DNA from: JAVBKV01 sp031553885
Lineage (GTDB): Bacteria; Bacteroidota; Bacteroidia; Bacteroidales; Azobacteroidaceae
DNA length: 64,000 nucleotides
Direction: 5' to 3'
NCBI GenBank assembly: GCA_031553885.1
Contig: JAVBKV010000017.1
Span: forward strand, 1-64,000
The translations under genes were made by a program, and so were the position numbers. The stretch's first letter is position 1, and every line of letters begins with the position of its first letter. Below the pieces are notes generated by a model, which had not been told where the DNA came from, did not search any database, and worked only from the letters and a program-made list of their open reading frames with translations. This document shows, in pieces, positions 44,283 through 53,839 of the stretch.

Positions 44283-46472
44283 TTATCTGATAAACAAAAG
44301 TTCCCTGTATTTCGGCAAGGTCCACATTTCATTATCGACCGTCAGTTCCAGCTTATCGATATGATAACGAATCTCATCGAGGAAAGGAGCCACCTGTTGG
44401 CCGTAAGCAATCGCCTTTTCCCTTTCACTTTCGACTCTATTAGCGACTTTACGCGCTTCCACCATCGCATCCACTTTGGTTTTTATATGATTGATATGGA
44501 AAGCAATATCTTCAATAATTACCATATCCTGGCCGGCAATTTCCTTAGCCTTAGCCTCTTCATACAGGCATTTGATCTTGTATACATTATCCAACAACGA
44601 CCCCTGATACCGGGTAGCCACGGGAATAATGTGATTCATGGCCAGATCTCCCAATACCCGGGCCTCGATCTGGATTTTTTTTGTATATTGCTCCCACTTT
44701 ACCTCATTGCGTGCATGCAGTTCTTTTTCATTCAACACTTTAGTTTCAGAAAACATCGCTATGGTTGATGGGGTCAGGTAAGCATCATAAATATGCGGCA
44801 CTGAAGTCTCACAATCCAAACCACGGCGGGCTGCCTCTTCTTTCCATTCGTCGCCATAACCGTTTCCGTCAAAGCGAATCGCTTTGGACTCCTTAATGTA
44901 TTTACGAACAATCGTGAAAATAGCCTCGTTTTTCTCTTTTCCCGAGTGAATCAGAGCGTCCACCTCCTGTTTGAATTGAATCAACTGGTGAGCTACCGCC
45001 GAGTTCAAAGCCAGCATGGCTGCCGCACAGTTGGCCGAAGAACCGACTGCCCGGAATTCAAAGCGGTTACCCGTAAAAGCAAATGGAGAAGTCCGGTTCC
45101 GGTCGGTATTATCGATCAGCAATTCCGGAATATGATTCAGAGACAGACGGGTTCCTGATTTTTCCTTGAAAATAATATCTTTAATACCACTGCTGTTTTC
45201 CAGTTCATCGAGCAACGCAGAAATCTGACTCCCCAGAAAGACGGAAATAATAGCAGGAGGAGCTTCATTAGCACCCAGGCGGTGAGCATTGGTAGCCGAC
45301 GAAATACTGGCCTTCAGCAACGCATTGTTTTTGTAAACGGCCATCATCACGTTCGTAATGAACGTAATGAATCTCAAATTACTTTCCGTGGATTTACCCG
45401 GAGCAATGAGGTTTACACCCGTATCGGTACCCAATGACCAGTTGCAATGTTTTCCTGAGCCGTTGATTCCCTTAAACGGTTTTTCGTGCAGTAATACTTT
45501 AAATTTATGACGTTCTGCCACCCGTTTCATCACCGACATCAACAGGAGGTTATGGTCGACGGCCAGGTTACATTCCTCATAAATAGGTGCCAGCTCAAAC
45601 TGATTGGGTGCCACCTCGTTATGACGCGTTTTCAGGGGAATGCTCAGTTTATAACATTCAAATTCCAATTCACGCATGAAAGCGGAAACCCGGGTCGGGA
45701 TCGCTCCGAAATAATGGTCGTCCAACTGCTGATTTTTGGCGCTTTCGTGTCCCATAAGAGTACGTTCGGTCAACGCCAGATCCGGACGAGCGGAGTAAAG
45801 TGTTTCATCGACCAGGAAATATTCCTGTTCCCAGCCCAGAAAAGTAGTAACCTTTTTCACGCTCCTATCAAAATAATGACTGACTTCTGCAGCCGCTTTA
45901 TCCAGGATATTGATGGATTTCAACAAAGGTGTTTTATAATCCAGGGCCTCTCCGGTATAAGAAATGAAAATCGTGGGGATACACAAGGTATCATCCACAA
46001 TAAAAGCAGGAGAAGACGGATCCCAGGCTGTATAACCGCGAGCTTCGAATGTATTGCGGATACCTCCGTTCGGAAAGCTGGAAGCATCGGGCTCCTGTTG
46101 AGCCAGCAGCTTGCCGGAAAACTCTTCGATCATCCCTCCATGACCGTCGAATTCCACAAAAGCATCGTGCTTTTCTGCCGTTCCGTCGGTCAACGGGTGA
46201 AACCAGTGCGTATAATGCGTAGCACCCATTTCCATGGCCCACATACGCATTCCGGCAGCTACATGTGTTGCTACAAAGCGATCCAGAGGCTCACCTTTGT
46301 CTATTGCATTCAAAACCAACTTCAGTGTATCCTGAGAGAGGTATTTTCGCATTTTATTACGGTCAAAAACATACTTCCCGAAATACTCGGACGTTTTCCC
46401 TGCCGGGGCTTCCACTTCCCGGGCCTTTCTGCTGTAAGCCTCTTCTACGGCCTTAAATCTTAAGTTGGACAT
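44283..46472 (-). CDS. glnN: glutamine synthetase type III
   Basis: Makes glutamine from glutamate, ammonia and ATP in the cytoplasm. At 729 aa with FDRNKMRKYL, GWEQEYFLVDE, FELAPIYEECNLAVDHN, GSGKHCNWSLGTDTG and NRTSPFAFTGNRFEFR it is the type III (GSIII-N) enzyme typical of Bacteroidetes, not the 450-aa type I. The two metal- and glutamate-binding stretches are intact. It follows dapL with a 56-bp gap. A -7-like box (TATTTTTG, 46510-46517) lies in that gap, so it may have its own promoter. Confidence 0.97.
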   Translation of the reverse strand: MSNLRFKAVEEAYSRKAREVEAPAGKTSEYFGKYVFDRNKMRKYLSQDTLKLVLNAIDKGEPLDRFVATHVAAGMRMWAMEMGATHYTHWFHPLTDGTAEKHDAFVEFDGHGGMIEEFSGKLLAQQEPDASSFPNGGIRNTFEARGYTAWDPSSPAFIVDDTLCIPTIFISYTGEALDYKTPLLKSINILDKAAAEVSHYFDRSVKKVTTFLGWEQEYFLVDETLYSARPDLALTERTLMGHESAKNQQLDDHYFGAIPTRVSAFMRELEFECYKLSIPLKTRHNEVAPNQFELAPIYEECNLAVDHNLLLMSVMKRVAERHKFKVLLHEKPFKGINGSGKHCNWSLGTDTGVNLIAPGKSTESNLRFITFITNVMMAVYKNNALLKASISSATNAHRLGANEAPPAIISVFLGSQISALLDELENSSGIKDIIFKEKSGTRLSLNHIPELLIDNTDRNRTSPFAFTGNRFEFRAVGSSANCAAAMLALNSAVAHQLIQFKQEVDALIHSGKEKNEAIFTIVRKYIKESKAIRFDGNGYGDEWKEEAARRGLDCETSVPHIYDAYLTPSTIAMFSETKVLNEKELHARNEVKWEQYTKKIQIEARVLGDLAMNHIIPVATRYQGSLLDNVYKIKCLYEEAKAKEIAGQDMVIIEDIAFHINHIKTKVDAMVEARKVANRVESEREKAIAYGQQVAPFLDEIRYHIDKLELTVDNEMWTLPKYRELLFIR

Positions 46473-46528
46473 TTTGATACTTGAATCTATGCGTTAAAAA
46501 TCTTCGATGCAAAAATAATACTAAAATC

Positions 46529-47758
46529 TCAAAGATTCATTTTTTTTATTCGTTCAATAGCTTCCAATGTATCTGTTTTTTTTCCGAAGGCAGTCAGACG
46601 GAAAAATCCCTCTCCGTTTTTTCCAAAACCCACGCCCGGCGTACCTACTACCTGAGCTTCATTCAACAGTCGATCGAAGAAACTCCAGGATGACATACCG
46701 TTGGGCGTTTTCATCCACAGGTAAGGAGCATTGATCCCTCCATAAACCGTCAGACCCACAGATTCCAGGCCCTCTTTAATCAACCGGGCATTTTCCATAT
46801 AATACTGAATGGTCTCCCTTACCTGCATTTTTCCTTCCGGGGAATAGATGGCTTCCGCTCCTCGCTGGGTAATGTAAGAAGTACCGTTGAACTTGGTCGA
46901 TTGCCTGCGGCGCCAGGATGCATTCAGGGCATGTAACCGTCCGGAACGGTCCGACACTTTCAATGCTTTGGGTACAACTGTATATCCGCATCTTACTCCG
47001 GTAAACCCGGCCGTTTTGGAAAAACTACGAAATTCTACCGCAACCTCTTTTGCTCCTTCTATTTCATAAATGCTGTGAGGAACACCATCTTCCGAGATAA
47101 AAGCCTCATAAGCAGCGTCAAACAAGATCAGTACGTTTTTACTCAGGGCATAATTCACCCATTCTTCCAGTTGTTTTTTAGTCAATGTAGTACCTGTCGG
47201 GTTGTTCGGATAACACAGATAGACCATATCTACCCGTTTGGTAAGTAACTCCGGGACAAACTGATTTTCCGGCGTACAAGGTAAATATGTAACATTATTC
47301 CAGGCTCCGTTTCTGAAATAACCGGCCCTGCCTGCCATAACGTTGCTATCGATATATACCGGGTAAACAGGATCCGTCACAGCTACCGTATTCTCGGCAC
47401 TTAATATATCTCCGAAATTTCCCGTATCGCTTTTCGCCCCGTCACTGACAAAAATTTCGTCTTCATCTAATGTTATACCCCGTGGTTGAAAATCATTCCG
47501 GATAATCGCATCGATCAAAAAAGGATAACCGGTCTCCGGAGCATATCCTCTCAGTGTTTCCTCCCGGGACATTTCGTCGACAGCCCGGTGCATGGCTTCT
47601 ATCACAGCCGGAGCCAGCGGACGCGTCACATCTCCGATCCCCAGACTGATCACCCGGGCATCCGGATGAAGCTCCCTGTATTTCTTCACTTTTTTCGACA
47701 CCTCCGAAAACAAATAATTCCCGGGCAATCTCAATAAATATTCATTAATCAAAGTCAT
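46529..47758 (-). CDS. dapL: LL-diaminopimelate aminotransferase
   Basis: Converts tetrahydrodipicolinate directly to LL-diaminopimelate in the short DapL route to lysine and peptidoglycan. A 409-aa PLP enzyme with the PLP lysine in FRSFSKTAGFTGVRCGYTVV, CYPNNPTGTTL and FDAAYEAFI. N-terminal LPGNYLFSEVSKKV and GIGDVTRPLAPAV are typical of DapL. It follows dapF by 32 bp, so consecutive enzymes of one pathway are co-transcribed. The start at MTLINEYLLRLPG matches known DapL. Confidence 0.97.
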   Translation of the reverse strand: MTLINEYLLRLPGNYLFSEVSKKVKKYRELHPDARVISLGIGDVTRPLAPAVIEAMHRAVDEMSREETLRGYAPETGYPFLIDAIIRNDFQPRGITLDEDEIFVSDGAKSDTGNFGDILSAENTVAVTDPVYPVYIDSNVMAGRAGYFRNGAWNNVTYLPCTPENQFVPELLTKRVDMVYLCYPNNPTGTTLTKKQLEEWVNYALSKNVLILFDAAYEAFISEDGVPHSIYEIEGAKEVAVEFRSFSKTAGFTGVRCGYTVVPKALKVSDRSGRLHALNASWRRRQSTKFNGTSYITQRGAEAIYSPEGKMQVRETIQYYMENARLIKEGLESVGLTVYGGINAPYLWMKTPNGMSSWSFFDRLLNEAQVVGTPGVGFGKNGEGFFRLTAFGKKTDTLEAIERIKKMNL

Positions 47759-47790
47759 TGTATTAATTCTTAACTCTTAATTTTTAATTC

Positions 47791-48594
47791 TTAATTCTCA
47801 TCCACCCATTCTCCTTCAAACACCCGGACGGCATCTCCGGTCAGGTACACCCGGTTGTCTTCCCTGCTCCATTCCACCTCAAGGTCACCTCCCAACAGGT
47901 GAATTACGGCCTTCCTGTCCAACAAACCGTTAATAACCCCGGCAACCAACGCAGCACAGGCACCTGTTCCACAAGCCTGCGTCTCACCGGAACCCCGTTC
48001 CCAAACCCTCATCCGGGCCTCCTCCGGAGAAAGAATTTCAATAAATTCGACATTGGTACGTTCCGGAAACATCGGATGATACTCGATTCTTTTGCCGATA
48101 TCACTCAACAGCAAATCATCAATGGACGACATAAACAATACCGCATGAGGATTACCCATAGATATACAGGTAATTGCAAATTCTTCCGGAGAAAAATTAA
48201 CCCGGTGATTCACCGATTGAACCTCCGGTTCTCCCATATCAACCTTTACACTCATGACTTTCCCGCCCTGAGTATAAAGCTGTAACCTTTTTATTCCCGC
48301 TTTTGTTTCCAGCGTTAACGAAGTTTTAGTAGTCAATCCGGAATCGTAAACATACTTACCTACACACCGGGAAGCATTCCCGCACATCTGTGCCTCAGAG
48401 CCATCAGCATTAAACATACGCATCTTAAAATCGCAAAAATCGGATGGCTGGATTAATACCAAACCATCCGATCCTATCCCCTTGTGCCTATTACTCAGCT
48501 TAACAGCCAATACTTCCGGATGCTCTACTTTTTCCTTGAAACAATCCATATAGATGTAATCATTTCCGGTTCCGTGCATCTTAATAAATTTCAT
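47791..48594 (-). CDS. dapF: diaminopimelate epimerase
   Basis: Interconverts LL- and meso-diaminopimelate, the step after DapL. The 267-aa protein begins MKFIKMHGTGNDYIYMD and has both catalytic cysteines in MCGNASRC and ACGTGAC. Cofactor-independent and cytoplasmic. First gene of the dapF-dapL operon. A -7 box lies 58 bp upstream. Confidence 0.97.
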   Translation of the reverse strand: MKFIKMHGTGNDYIYMDCFKEKVEHPEVLAVKLSNRHKGIGSDGLVLIQPSDFCDFKMRMFNADGSEAQMCGNASRCVGKYVYDSGLTTKTSLTLETKAGIKRLQLYTQGGKVMSVKVDMGEPEVQSVNHRVNFSPEEFAITCISMGNPHAVLFMSSIDDLLLSDIGKRIEYHPMFPERTNVEFIEILSPEEARMRVWERGSGETQACGTGACAALVAGVINGLLDRKAVIHLLGGDLEVEWSREDNRVYLTGDAVRVFEGEWVDEN

Positions 48595-48651
48595 AATGTC
48601 TTTTTGAGCGTTTTTTATTGTTCATAGTTACATAAAAATCAAAATATCCTA

Positions 48652-48659
48652 CAAATATA
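48652..48659 (-). promoter_or_regulatory. dapF promoter -7 box
   Basis: TATATTTG on the minus strand, matching TAnnTTTG, 58 bp before the dapF start in an AT-rich spacer shared with the divergent phosphopantetheinyl transferase gene. Confidence 0.5.
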
Positions 48660-48730
48660 ACCATTTTCTTTTAAATAAAACAATATTATTTTCTTTTTGT
48701 TTTAAAAAATGACTTTTTAAAAAATATTAT

Positions 48731-48738
48731 TATCTTTG
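48731..48738 (+). promoter_or_regulatory. promoter -7 box touching the phosphopantetheinyl transferase start
   Basis: TATCTTTG followed by CA is a good -7 box, but the ATG comes only 4 bp after it. Transcription would start on or near the A of the ATG, implying a leaderless or nearly leaderless mRNA. Confidence 0.55.
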
Positions 48739-48742
48739 CATA

Positions 48743-49387
48743 ATGAGTAAATCCAATCTACTGCAGCATGCCCGTTGGGGGGTTCGTCCAATCCTGGAAT
48801 CTTCGGAAGAACTTCTCTCTATGCTGGAGAGGCATGATCTGTACCTGCCTTCGATTCAATCCATGAGTCAGGAACACAGGAAACAAGAATGGCTGACAGT
48901 CCGGGTATTGCTGAAAGAGCTGTTGGAAGAAGAAAAGGAAATCTGCTATACTCCGGCCGGAAAGCCCTATTTGTCCGACCATTCTTTCCAGATCGGCATT
49001 ACCCATACCAGGGGATATGTAGCCATTATTCTCGACCCTCATCATCCCGTAGGAATCGATATGGAGTATCTTTCTCCACGAATCCGGAAAATCAGAAGCC
49101 GGTTTATGAATGAAAAAGAAGAGGCTGATCTGGATAACGAAATGGAGGACATTCATCTGCTATTGCATTGGTCTGCTAAAGAAACGTTATTCAAAACCCT
49201 GGGTGTTGAAAATGTAGAATTCAGACAACAACTACACATCCGGCCATTCAAACCGGTCCTTAACAAGCTGGATTCTTTTTCCGCATTTGAAACCCGCACG
49301 GAAAACAATTATTCTTTTACCATACACTACCTGGCGCAGACGGATTATGTTCTGACTTTTTGTATTTTATCAGCTAACAAACAATAA
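48743..49387 (+). CDS. 4'-phosphopantetheinyl transferase family protein
   Basis: Attaches the phosphopantetheine arm of coenzyme A to carrier proteins. At 214 aa it is a Sfp/EntD-like single-chain enzyme. The magnesium and CoA-binding motifs appear as VGIDMEYL (about residue 93) and HWSAKETLFK (about 138), separated by the normal distance. No carrier protein or synthase cluster lies beside it. If the ATG at 48743 is used, the promoter leaves no leader. The next in-frame ATG is at residue 28 and would remove conserved-looking sequence, so 48743 is kept. Confidence 0.9.
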   Translation: MSKSNLLQHARWGVRPILESSEELLSMLERHDLYLPSIQSMSQEHRKQEWLTVRVLLKELLEEEKEICYTPAGKPYLSDHSFQIGITHTRGYVAIILDPHHPVGIDMEYLSPRIRKIRSRFMNEKEEADLDNEMEDIHLLLHWSAKETLFKTLGVENVEFRQQLHIRPFKPVLNKLDSFSAFETRTENNYSFTIHYLAQTDYVLTFCILSANKQ

Positions 49388-49433
49388 TTTACACTATTTT
49401 CGTTTTATATATAAACCTTATTCATGTTAACTT

Positions 49434-50315
49434 ATGTCACGACACTCAATTTACCTTTGGTTTATTTTATTAGTTGTAATCGCTTCACTAAGTTCTTGCA
49501 CGGAGCTAACGGATGATACCGTCATTGTTTCAGGAAAAATAACCAACACTTCCGGTGCCGGGCTTCCGGATGCCGACATCCTCTTAAGTTTTGGAACAAC
49601 TAACTACACGGAAAAGACAGACCCTAACGGAAACTTCAGAATTTCGCTCGGCCAGGGAGGGACCGGGTTTCTGTCGATCAGTAAAGAAGGATATTCCTCT
49701 TCATCCCAGTATTTCACACTGATGGACGGAGACCATAAAAAAATCAACCAACCGCTTAAAACCATTTCCGAAAGTTCATACCTTATTATTGACATCAATA
49801 AGGTCAGTGTCAGAAACATTGCCGGAACCATTAACACTCTTATTAAAACCAATACTACATTTGAAGTAGAAAACACCACCGACTGGATCGAATATACGAT
49901 CAAATACGGAAATGAGCTGATCATCAATTACAAAGAAAACGATGATCCCACCGAACGGACGGGTACGATTAAAATAAAAGGAAAATACGGACTTTACCAC
50001 GAAATCGTTATTACTCAGGACCCAGGACCTTATGTCAGGTTAATCGATTACATCGGAAAGGATAACCGCACAAGTTTCCCTGCTGATATACCATTCCTTA
50101 CCTTCAACAGAAAAGTTACATTAATTGGAAAAGAGTCTGCTATATGGATGGACCTGACACATGAATACTCGGAGGATCAGAAGACAATCTATTTTCCTAA
50201 AGCCAAAATACCACAGGCTGTAGAATCCGTTAAAGTCATCTATGGTGTCATATCCGACGACAAAGTGATACTACAGGGAGAATTAATAATCTACAACAAT
50301 GACTACAAAAAATAG
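49434..50315 (+). CDS. lipoprotein with carboxypeptidase-regulatory-like and BACON-like domains
   Basis: A 293-aa lipoprotein (signal ends LSSC). Residues about 30-105 form a carboxypeptidase-regulatory-like fold (VSGKITNTSGAGLPDADI). Residues about 120-200 resemble BACON domains (NTTDWIEYTIKYG, RTGTIKIKGKYG, EIVITQDPG), which bind glycans or mucins or act as spacers. The C-terminal 90 residues are unassigned. It is followed after 7 bp by an outer-membrane barrel protein and the two probably work together at the cell surface. Confidence 0.75.
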   Translation: MSRHSIYLWFILLVVIASLSSCTELTDDTVIVSGKITNTSGAGLPDADILLSFGTTNYTEKTDPNGNFRISLGQGGTGFLSISKEGYSSSSQYFTLMDGDHKKINQPLKTISESSYLIIDINKVSVRNIAGTINTLIKTNTTFEVENTTDWIEYTIKYGNELIINYKENDDPTERTGTIKIKGKYGLYHEIVITQDPGPYVRLIDYIGKDNRTSFPADIPFLTFNRKVTLIGKESAIWMDLTHEYSEDQKTIYFPKAKIPQAVESVKVIYGVISDDKVILQGELIIYNNDYKK

Positions 50316-50322
50316 ATATCAC

Positions 50323-51540
50323 ATGAAAGCAAAATATATTGTTCTGATTTTATTATCATTACCCTCACTGATTTATGCTCAGAGTAACTTCAAAAAAGGA
50401 TACATAATAACGAACGAAAACGACACCATTCAAGGCTGGATCGATTTCAGACTGGATTACAGCAATTGTAGTATGTGCCGGTTCAAAACATCCGCTCATG
50501 AGACGGAAAAATTGTATTATCCCGGAGAAATTGCCGGATACCGGTTTGAAGAGGTGGGAAAATATTATATACCCCATAACATCACAATCAATAATCTTTC
50601 CCGGATCGTATTTCTGGAGTTTCTGGTACAAGGCACGATGAACCTGTATTTTTACTCGGAACCTGTTTCACAACAAAATTATTACTTCTTTGAAAATACG
50701 GAAGGTATTATGTATCCTGTAACGAAAAGGCCGGACCGTATTATTGATGACAAAGTAAAGAAAGACAATAATTACAAGGGGGTTCTGAATCTGATATTTC
50801 AGGACTATCCTACCCTTACCCGCAACCTGAACAGTATTCGTTTCGACAGGAAAGACATGATTTTATTGGCAAAAAAATACAGCGAACTGACCTGTACGCC
50901 GGGGAATGAATGCATTGAATTTGAAAACGATTATAAAAAACAATACATACGAGTCGAATTTTCTGTATATGCCGGTTTGCAATTGCAACGTTATTGTTTT
51001 AAACAACGAGAATTCCCCGGTTTCTACAATCCGGAATCGCTATTCCCCTGTATCGGTGGTCAGTTTAATGTATCAAGCCCCCGTCTTCTCAAATCACTCA
51101 GTTTACAAGTTGATGCCTCATTATCCGAAATCAAAGGAGAAACCGAAAGAATATACGAAACCGCCAAAACCTATCAGAAATATACATTTGAAGCATTTTC
51201 TGCCAATGCAAAATTAGGATTCAAATACACATATCCTTCGGGAAAAATTTGTCCTACCATTGAAGCAGGATATAGCATTACACACTTGTTTAATCCTTCC
51301 AGTACATTCTATAATGAAACCAGGGGATATGAACAATCAGTAAAAACGGAAACAACCAAGGACAAACTTTTACCTCAGGATTGGTTCATGGGCTGGTATG
51401 CAGCCATTGGTATTAATTATCTTTTAAAAAATGAAAATGCCATTCTCCTGCGTATCGGTTATGAAAATCCTGAATTCAAAGAGCGGCCTTATAACGACAA
51501 TATCAAAATCACTCACCTCAAAATCGGATATATTTTTTAA
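50323..51540 (+). CDS. outer-membrane beta-barrel protein of unknown function
   Basis: A 405-aa exported protein whose frame opens at 50299 but whose signal peptide starts at the ATG at 50323 (MKAKYIVLIL). The N-terminal half begins with the motif GYIITNENDTIQGWID, seen in many Bacteroidetes proteins of unknown role. The C-terminal half alternates polar and aromatic residues like barrel strands and ends in IKITHLKIGYIF, a typical terminal barrel strand with final F. Partner of the lipoprotein upstream. Confidence 0.75.
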   Translation: MKAKYIVLILLSLPSLIYAQSNFKKGYIITNENDTIQGWIDFRLDYSNCSMCRFKTSAHETEKLYYPGEIAGYRFEEVGKYYIPHNITINNLSRIVFLEFLVQGTMNLYFYSEPVSQQNYYFFENTEGIMYPVTKRPDRIIDDKVKKDNNYKGVLNLIFQDYPTLTRNLNSIRFDRKDMILLAKKYSELTCTPGNECIEFENDYKKQYIRVEFSVYAGLQLQRYCFKQREFPGFYNPESLFPCIGGQFNVSSPRLLKSLSLQVDASLSEIKGETERIYETAKTYQKYTFEAFSANAKLGFKYTYPSGKICPTIEAGYSITHLFNPSSTFYNETRGYEQSVKTETTKDKLLPQDWFMGWYAAIGINYLLKNENAILLRIGYENPEFKERPYNDNIKITHLKIGYIF

Positions 51541-51575
51541 AGAAAAAGAAGATCTTACTTTACAAAGGAAAATCG

Positions 51576-51583
51576 TACCTTTG
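51576..51583 (+). promoter_or_regulatory. tgt promoter -7 box
   Basis: TACCTTTG followed by C, a perfect Bacteroidetes -7 box, 15 bp before the tgt start codon. It would serve tgt and the permease behind it. Confidence 0.6.
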
Positions 51584-51598
51584 CGAAAATTTTCATGA

Positions 51599-52729
51599 AT
51601 GGATTTTCAACTGCAATATACAGACCCCAGCTCTCAAGCCAGAGCCGGCCTGATCACGACTGATCACGGAACCATTGAAACACCGATTTTTATGCCTGTC
51701 GGTACGCAAGGCACGGTGAAGGCGGTTCATTTTACTGAATTAAAAGAAGATATTAAGGCTGAGATCATCCTGGGAAATACATACCATTTATACCTGAGAC
51801 CGGGAATCGAAATCCTTGAAAAAGCCGGAGGTTTGCATAAATTCAACGGTTGGAACAGACCAATCCTGACCGATAGCGGAGGGTTTCAGGTTTTTTCTCT
51901 GGCCGCCAACCGGAAGCTCAGAGAAGAAGGAGCCGAATTCAGGTCGCACATCGACGGTTCCAAGCATTTGTTTACTCCTGAAAAAGTAATGGATATTCAA
52001 CGCAGCATCGGAGCTGATATCATAATGGCCTTCGACGAATGCACGCCGGGTGATGCCGATTATAGCTATGCAAAAAAATCCCTGGAACTGACCGAACGAT
52101 GGCTTGACCGTTGCTTCGATCAGTTTAACGGAACAGAAGGAAAATACGGATACCGGCAGAGTCTGTTTCCAATCGTTCAGGGATGTGTATACAAGGACCT
52201 GCGTATACAGGCAGCTGAAAATGTAGCATCCAAAGGAGCAGAAGGAAATGCCATCGGAGGATTGGCCGTAGGAGAACCTACGGAAAAAATGTACGAAATG
52301 ATCGAAATCGTCAACGAAATATTACCCAACGATAAACCCCGGTACCTGATGGGTGTAGGGACTCCGGCTAATCTGCTCGAGGCTATCGATCGGGGAGTTG
52401 ATATGTTCGACTGTATCATGCCTACCCGCAATGGAAGAAACGGACAACTATTTACCAAAGAAGGGATTATGAATATGCGAAACAAAAAATGGGAAGCTGA
52501 TTTTTCTCCTCTCGAAGAAAACGGAGCCTCTGTTGTTGATAATTTGTATTCAAAAGCGTACCTTCGTCATTTGTTTATAACGGACGAGATCCTGGCGTTG
52601 CAGATTGCTTCCATTCACAACCTAGCCTTTTACCTGTGGCTGGTTAAAGAAGCGCGAAAGCACATTATTGCCGGAGATTTCAGCACATGGAAAAAAACAA
52701 TGATACCTAAAATCCAGCAAAGAATCTGA
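51599..52729 (+). CDS. tgt: tRNA-guanine transglycosylase (queuine tRNA-ribosyltransferase)
   Basis: Exchanges guanine 34 for the queuosine precursor preQ1 in tRNAs with GUN anticodons. At 376 aa it is the usual bacterial length. DSGGFQVFSL and FDECTPGDADY lie in the active-site part, and GVDMFDCIMPTRNGR carries the nucleophilic aspartate. The usual zinc cysteines that follow are not intact: the region reads MRNKKWEADFSPLEE without the C-x-C-x2-C signature, as seen in some Bacteroidetes. Followed after 4 bp by an LptF/G permease gene, an arrangement common in this phylum. Confidence 0.95.
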   Translation: MDFQLQYTDPSSQARAGLITTDHGTIETPIFMPVGTQGTVKAVHFTELKEDIKAEIILGNTYHLYLRPGIEILEKAGGLHKFNGWNRPILTDSGGFQVFSLAANRKLREEGAEFRSHIDGSKHLFTPEKVMDIQRSIGADIIMAFDECTPGDADYSYAKKSLELTERWLDRCFDQFNGTEGKYGYRQSLFPIVQGCVYKDLRIQAAENVASKGAEGNAIGGLAVGEPTEKMYEMIEIVNEILPNDKPRYLMGVGTPANLLEAIDRGVDMFDCIMPTRNGRNGQLFTKEGIMNMRNKKWEADFSPLEENGASVVDNLYSKAYLRHLFITDEILALQIASIHNLAFYLWLVKEARKHIIAGDFSTWKKTMIPKIQQRI

Positions 52730-52733
52730 CACA

Positions 52734-53837
52734 ATGAAGAGAAATTTCAGTTGGCTGCAACCGCTTCAAATCATCGACCGGTACATTATAAAGAAATTTT
52801 TAGGGACATACCTGTTCGTCATCATGCTGATCATTGCCATTGTAATGATGTTTGATTTCAACAGTAAGATGGACTATTTTATCAAATCATCAGCTCCGGC
52901 CCACGCCATTTTTTTTGATTATTATGCCAATTTCATTCCTTATTTTGTAAACCTCTTCAGCCCCCTGTTTACGTTCATTGCCGTTATCTTTTTCACTTCA
53001 AAACTGGCTGATAATTCGGAAATTATAGCCATGTTATCCGGAGGAATTAGTTTCGACCGGTTACTGCGGCCGTATATCATATCTGCAACTATCATAGCTA
53101 TTGCCACTTTTTTACTCAACAGTTTCATCATTCCTCCGGGAAATGTAATCCGGATTGACTTTGAGAATAAGTATGTAAGGAATAAAAAAGTCGATTATGC
53201 TTCCAATATTCAACTGGAAGTGGAACCCGGGATTATAGCCTATTTCGACCGGTTCGACAACCAAACCCGGACAGGCTATCGTTTCTCGCTGGAAAAATTT
53301 GACGGAAAAGAACTGGTTTCCCGGTTAACAGCTCAGAATATTGTCTGGGATTCCGCCTATCACTGGACCCTCAACCGATACCTGATCCGTGATTTTGTCG
53401 GAATGAAAGAAGAAATTAAGATGGGTGAAAAAACGGATACCATCCTGAAAATCATTCCTTCCGATTTCATGATATCAATCAATGATTGCGAGCAAATGAC
53501 AACTCCTGCATTAAAAAAATACATCGACCGGCAAAAAAAGAGAGGAATCGGTAATATTCAACTCTTTGAGATCGAATACCACAAACGTTTTTCCATGACA
53601 TTTGCGGCATTCATTCTCACCATTATCGGAGTTTCACTGTCTTCACGGAAAATCAAAGGAGGAATGGGATTTAATATCGGAATGGGATTGCTGTTGAGTT
53701 TTTCTTACATCCTGTTTATGCAAATATCTTCTTCTTTTGCCATATCAGGATTAGTAAGTCCTTTCGTAGCCGTATGGATTCCGAATGTGCTCTATGCTTT
53801 CATTGCAGCCTACCTCTACAAAAGGGCACCCAAGTAA
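52734..53837 (+). CDS. LptF/LptG-family permease (YjgP/YjgQ)
   Basis: A 367-aa inner-membrane permease subunit of the lipopolysaccharide exporter. Six hydrophobic segments are visible: about 15-40, 55-80 and 95-125, then three in the last 100 residues around a periplasmic jelly-roll domain (EVEPGIIAYFDRF). IIDRYIIKKFLGTYLF at the start is typical of the family. Works with LptB and periplasmic Lpt proteins encoded elsewhere. Converges with the CotH gene with 2 bp between stop codons. Confidence 0.92.
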   Translation: MKRNFSWLQPLQIIDRYIIKKFLGTYLFVIMLIIAIVMMFDFNSKMDYFIKSSAPAHAIFFDYYANFIPYFVNLFSPLFTFIAVIFFTSKLADNSEIIAMLSGGISFDRLLRPYIISATIIAIATFLLNSFIIPPGNVIRIDFENKYVRNKKVDYASNIQLEVEPGIIAYFDRFDNQTRTGYRFSLEKFDGKELVSRLTAQNIVWDSAYHWTLNRYLIRDFVGMKEEIKMGEKTDTILKIIPSDFMISINDCEQMTTPALKKYIDRQKKRGIGNIQLFEIEYHKRFSMTFAAFILTIIGVSLSSRKIKGGMGFNIGMGLLLSFSYILFMQISSSFAISGLVSPFVAVWIPNVLYAFIAAYLYKRAPK

Positions 53838-53839
53838 CC

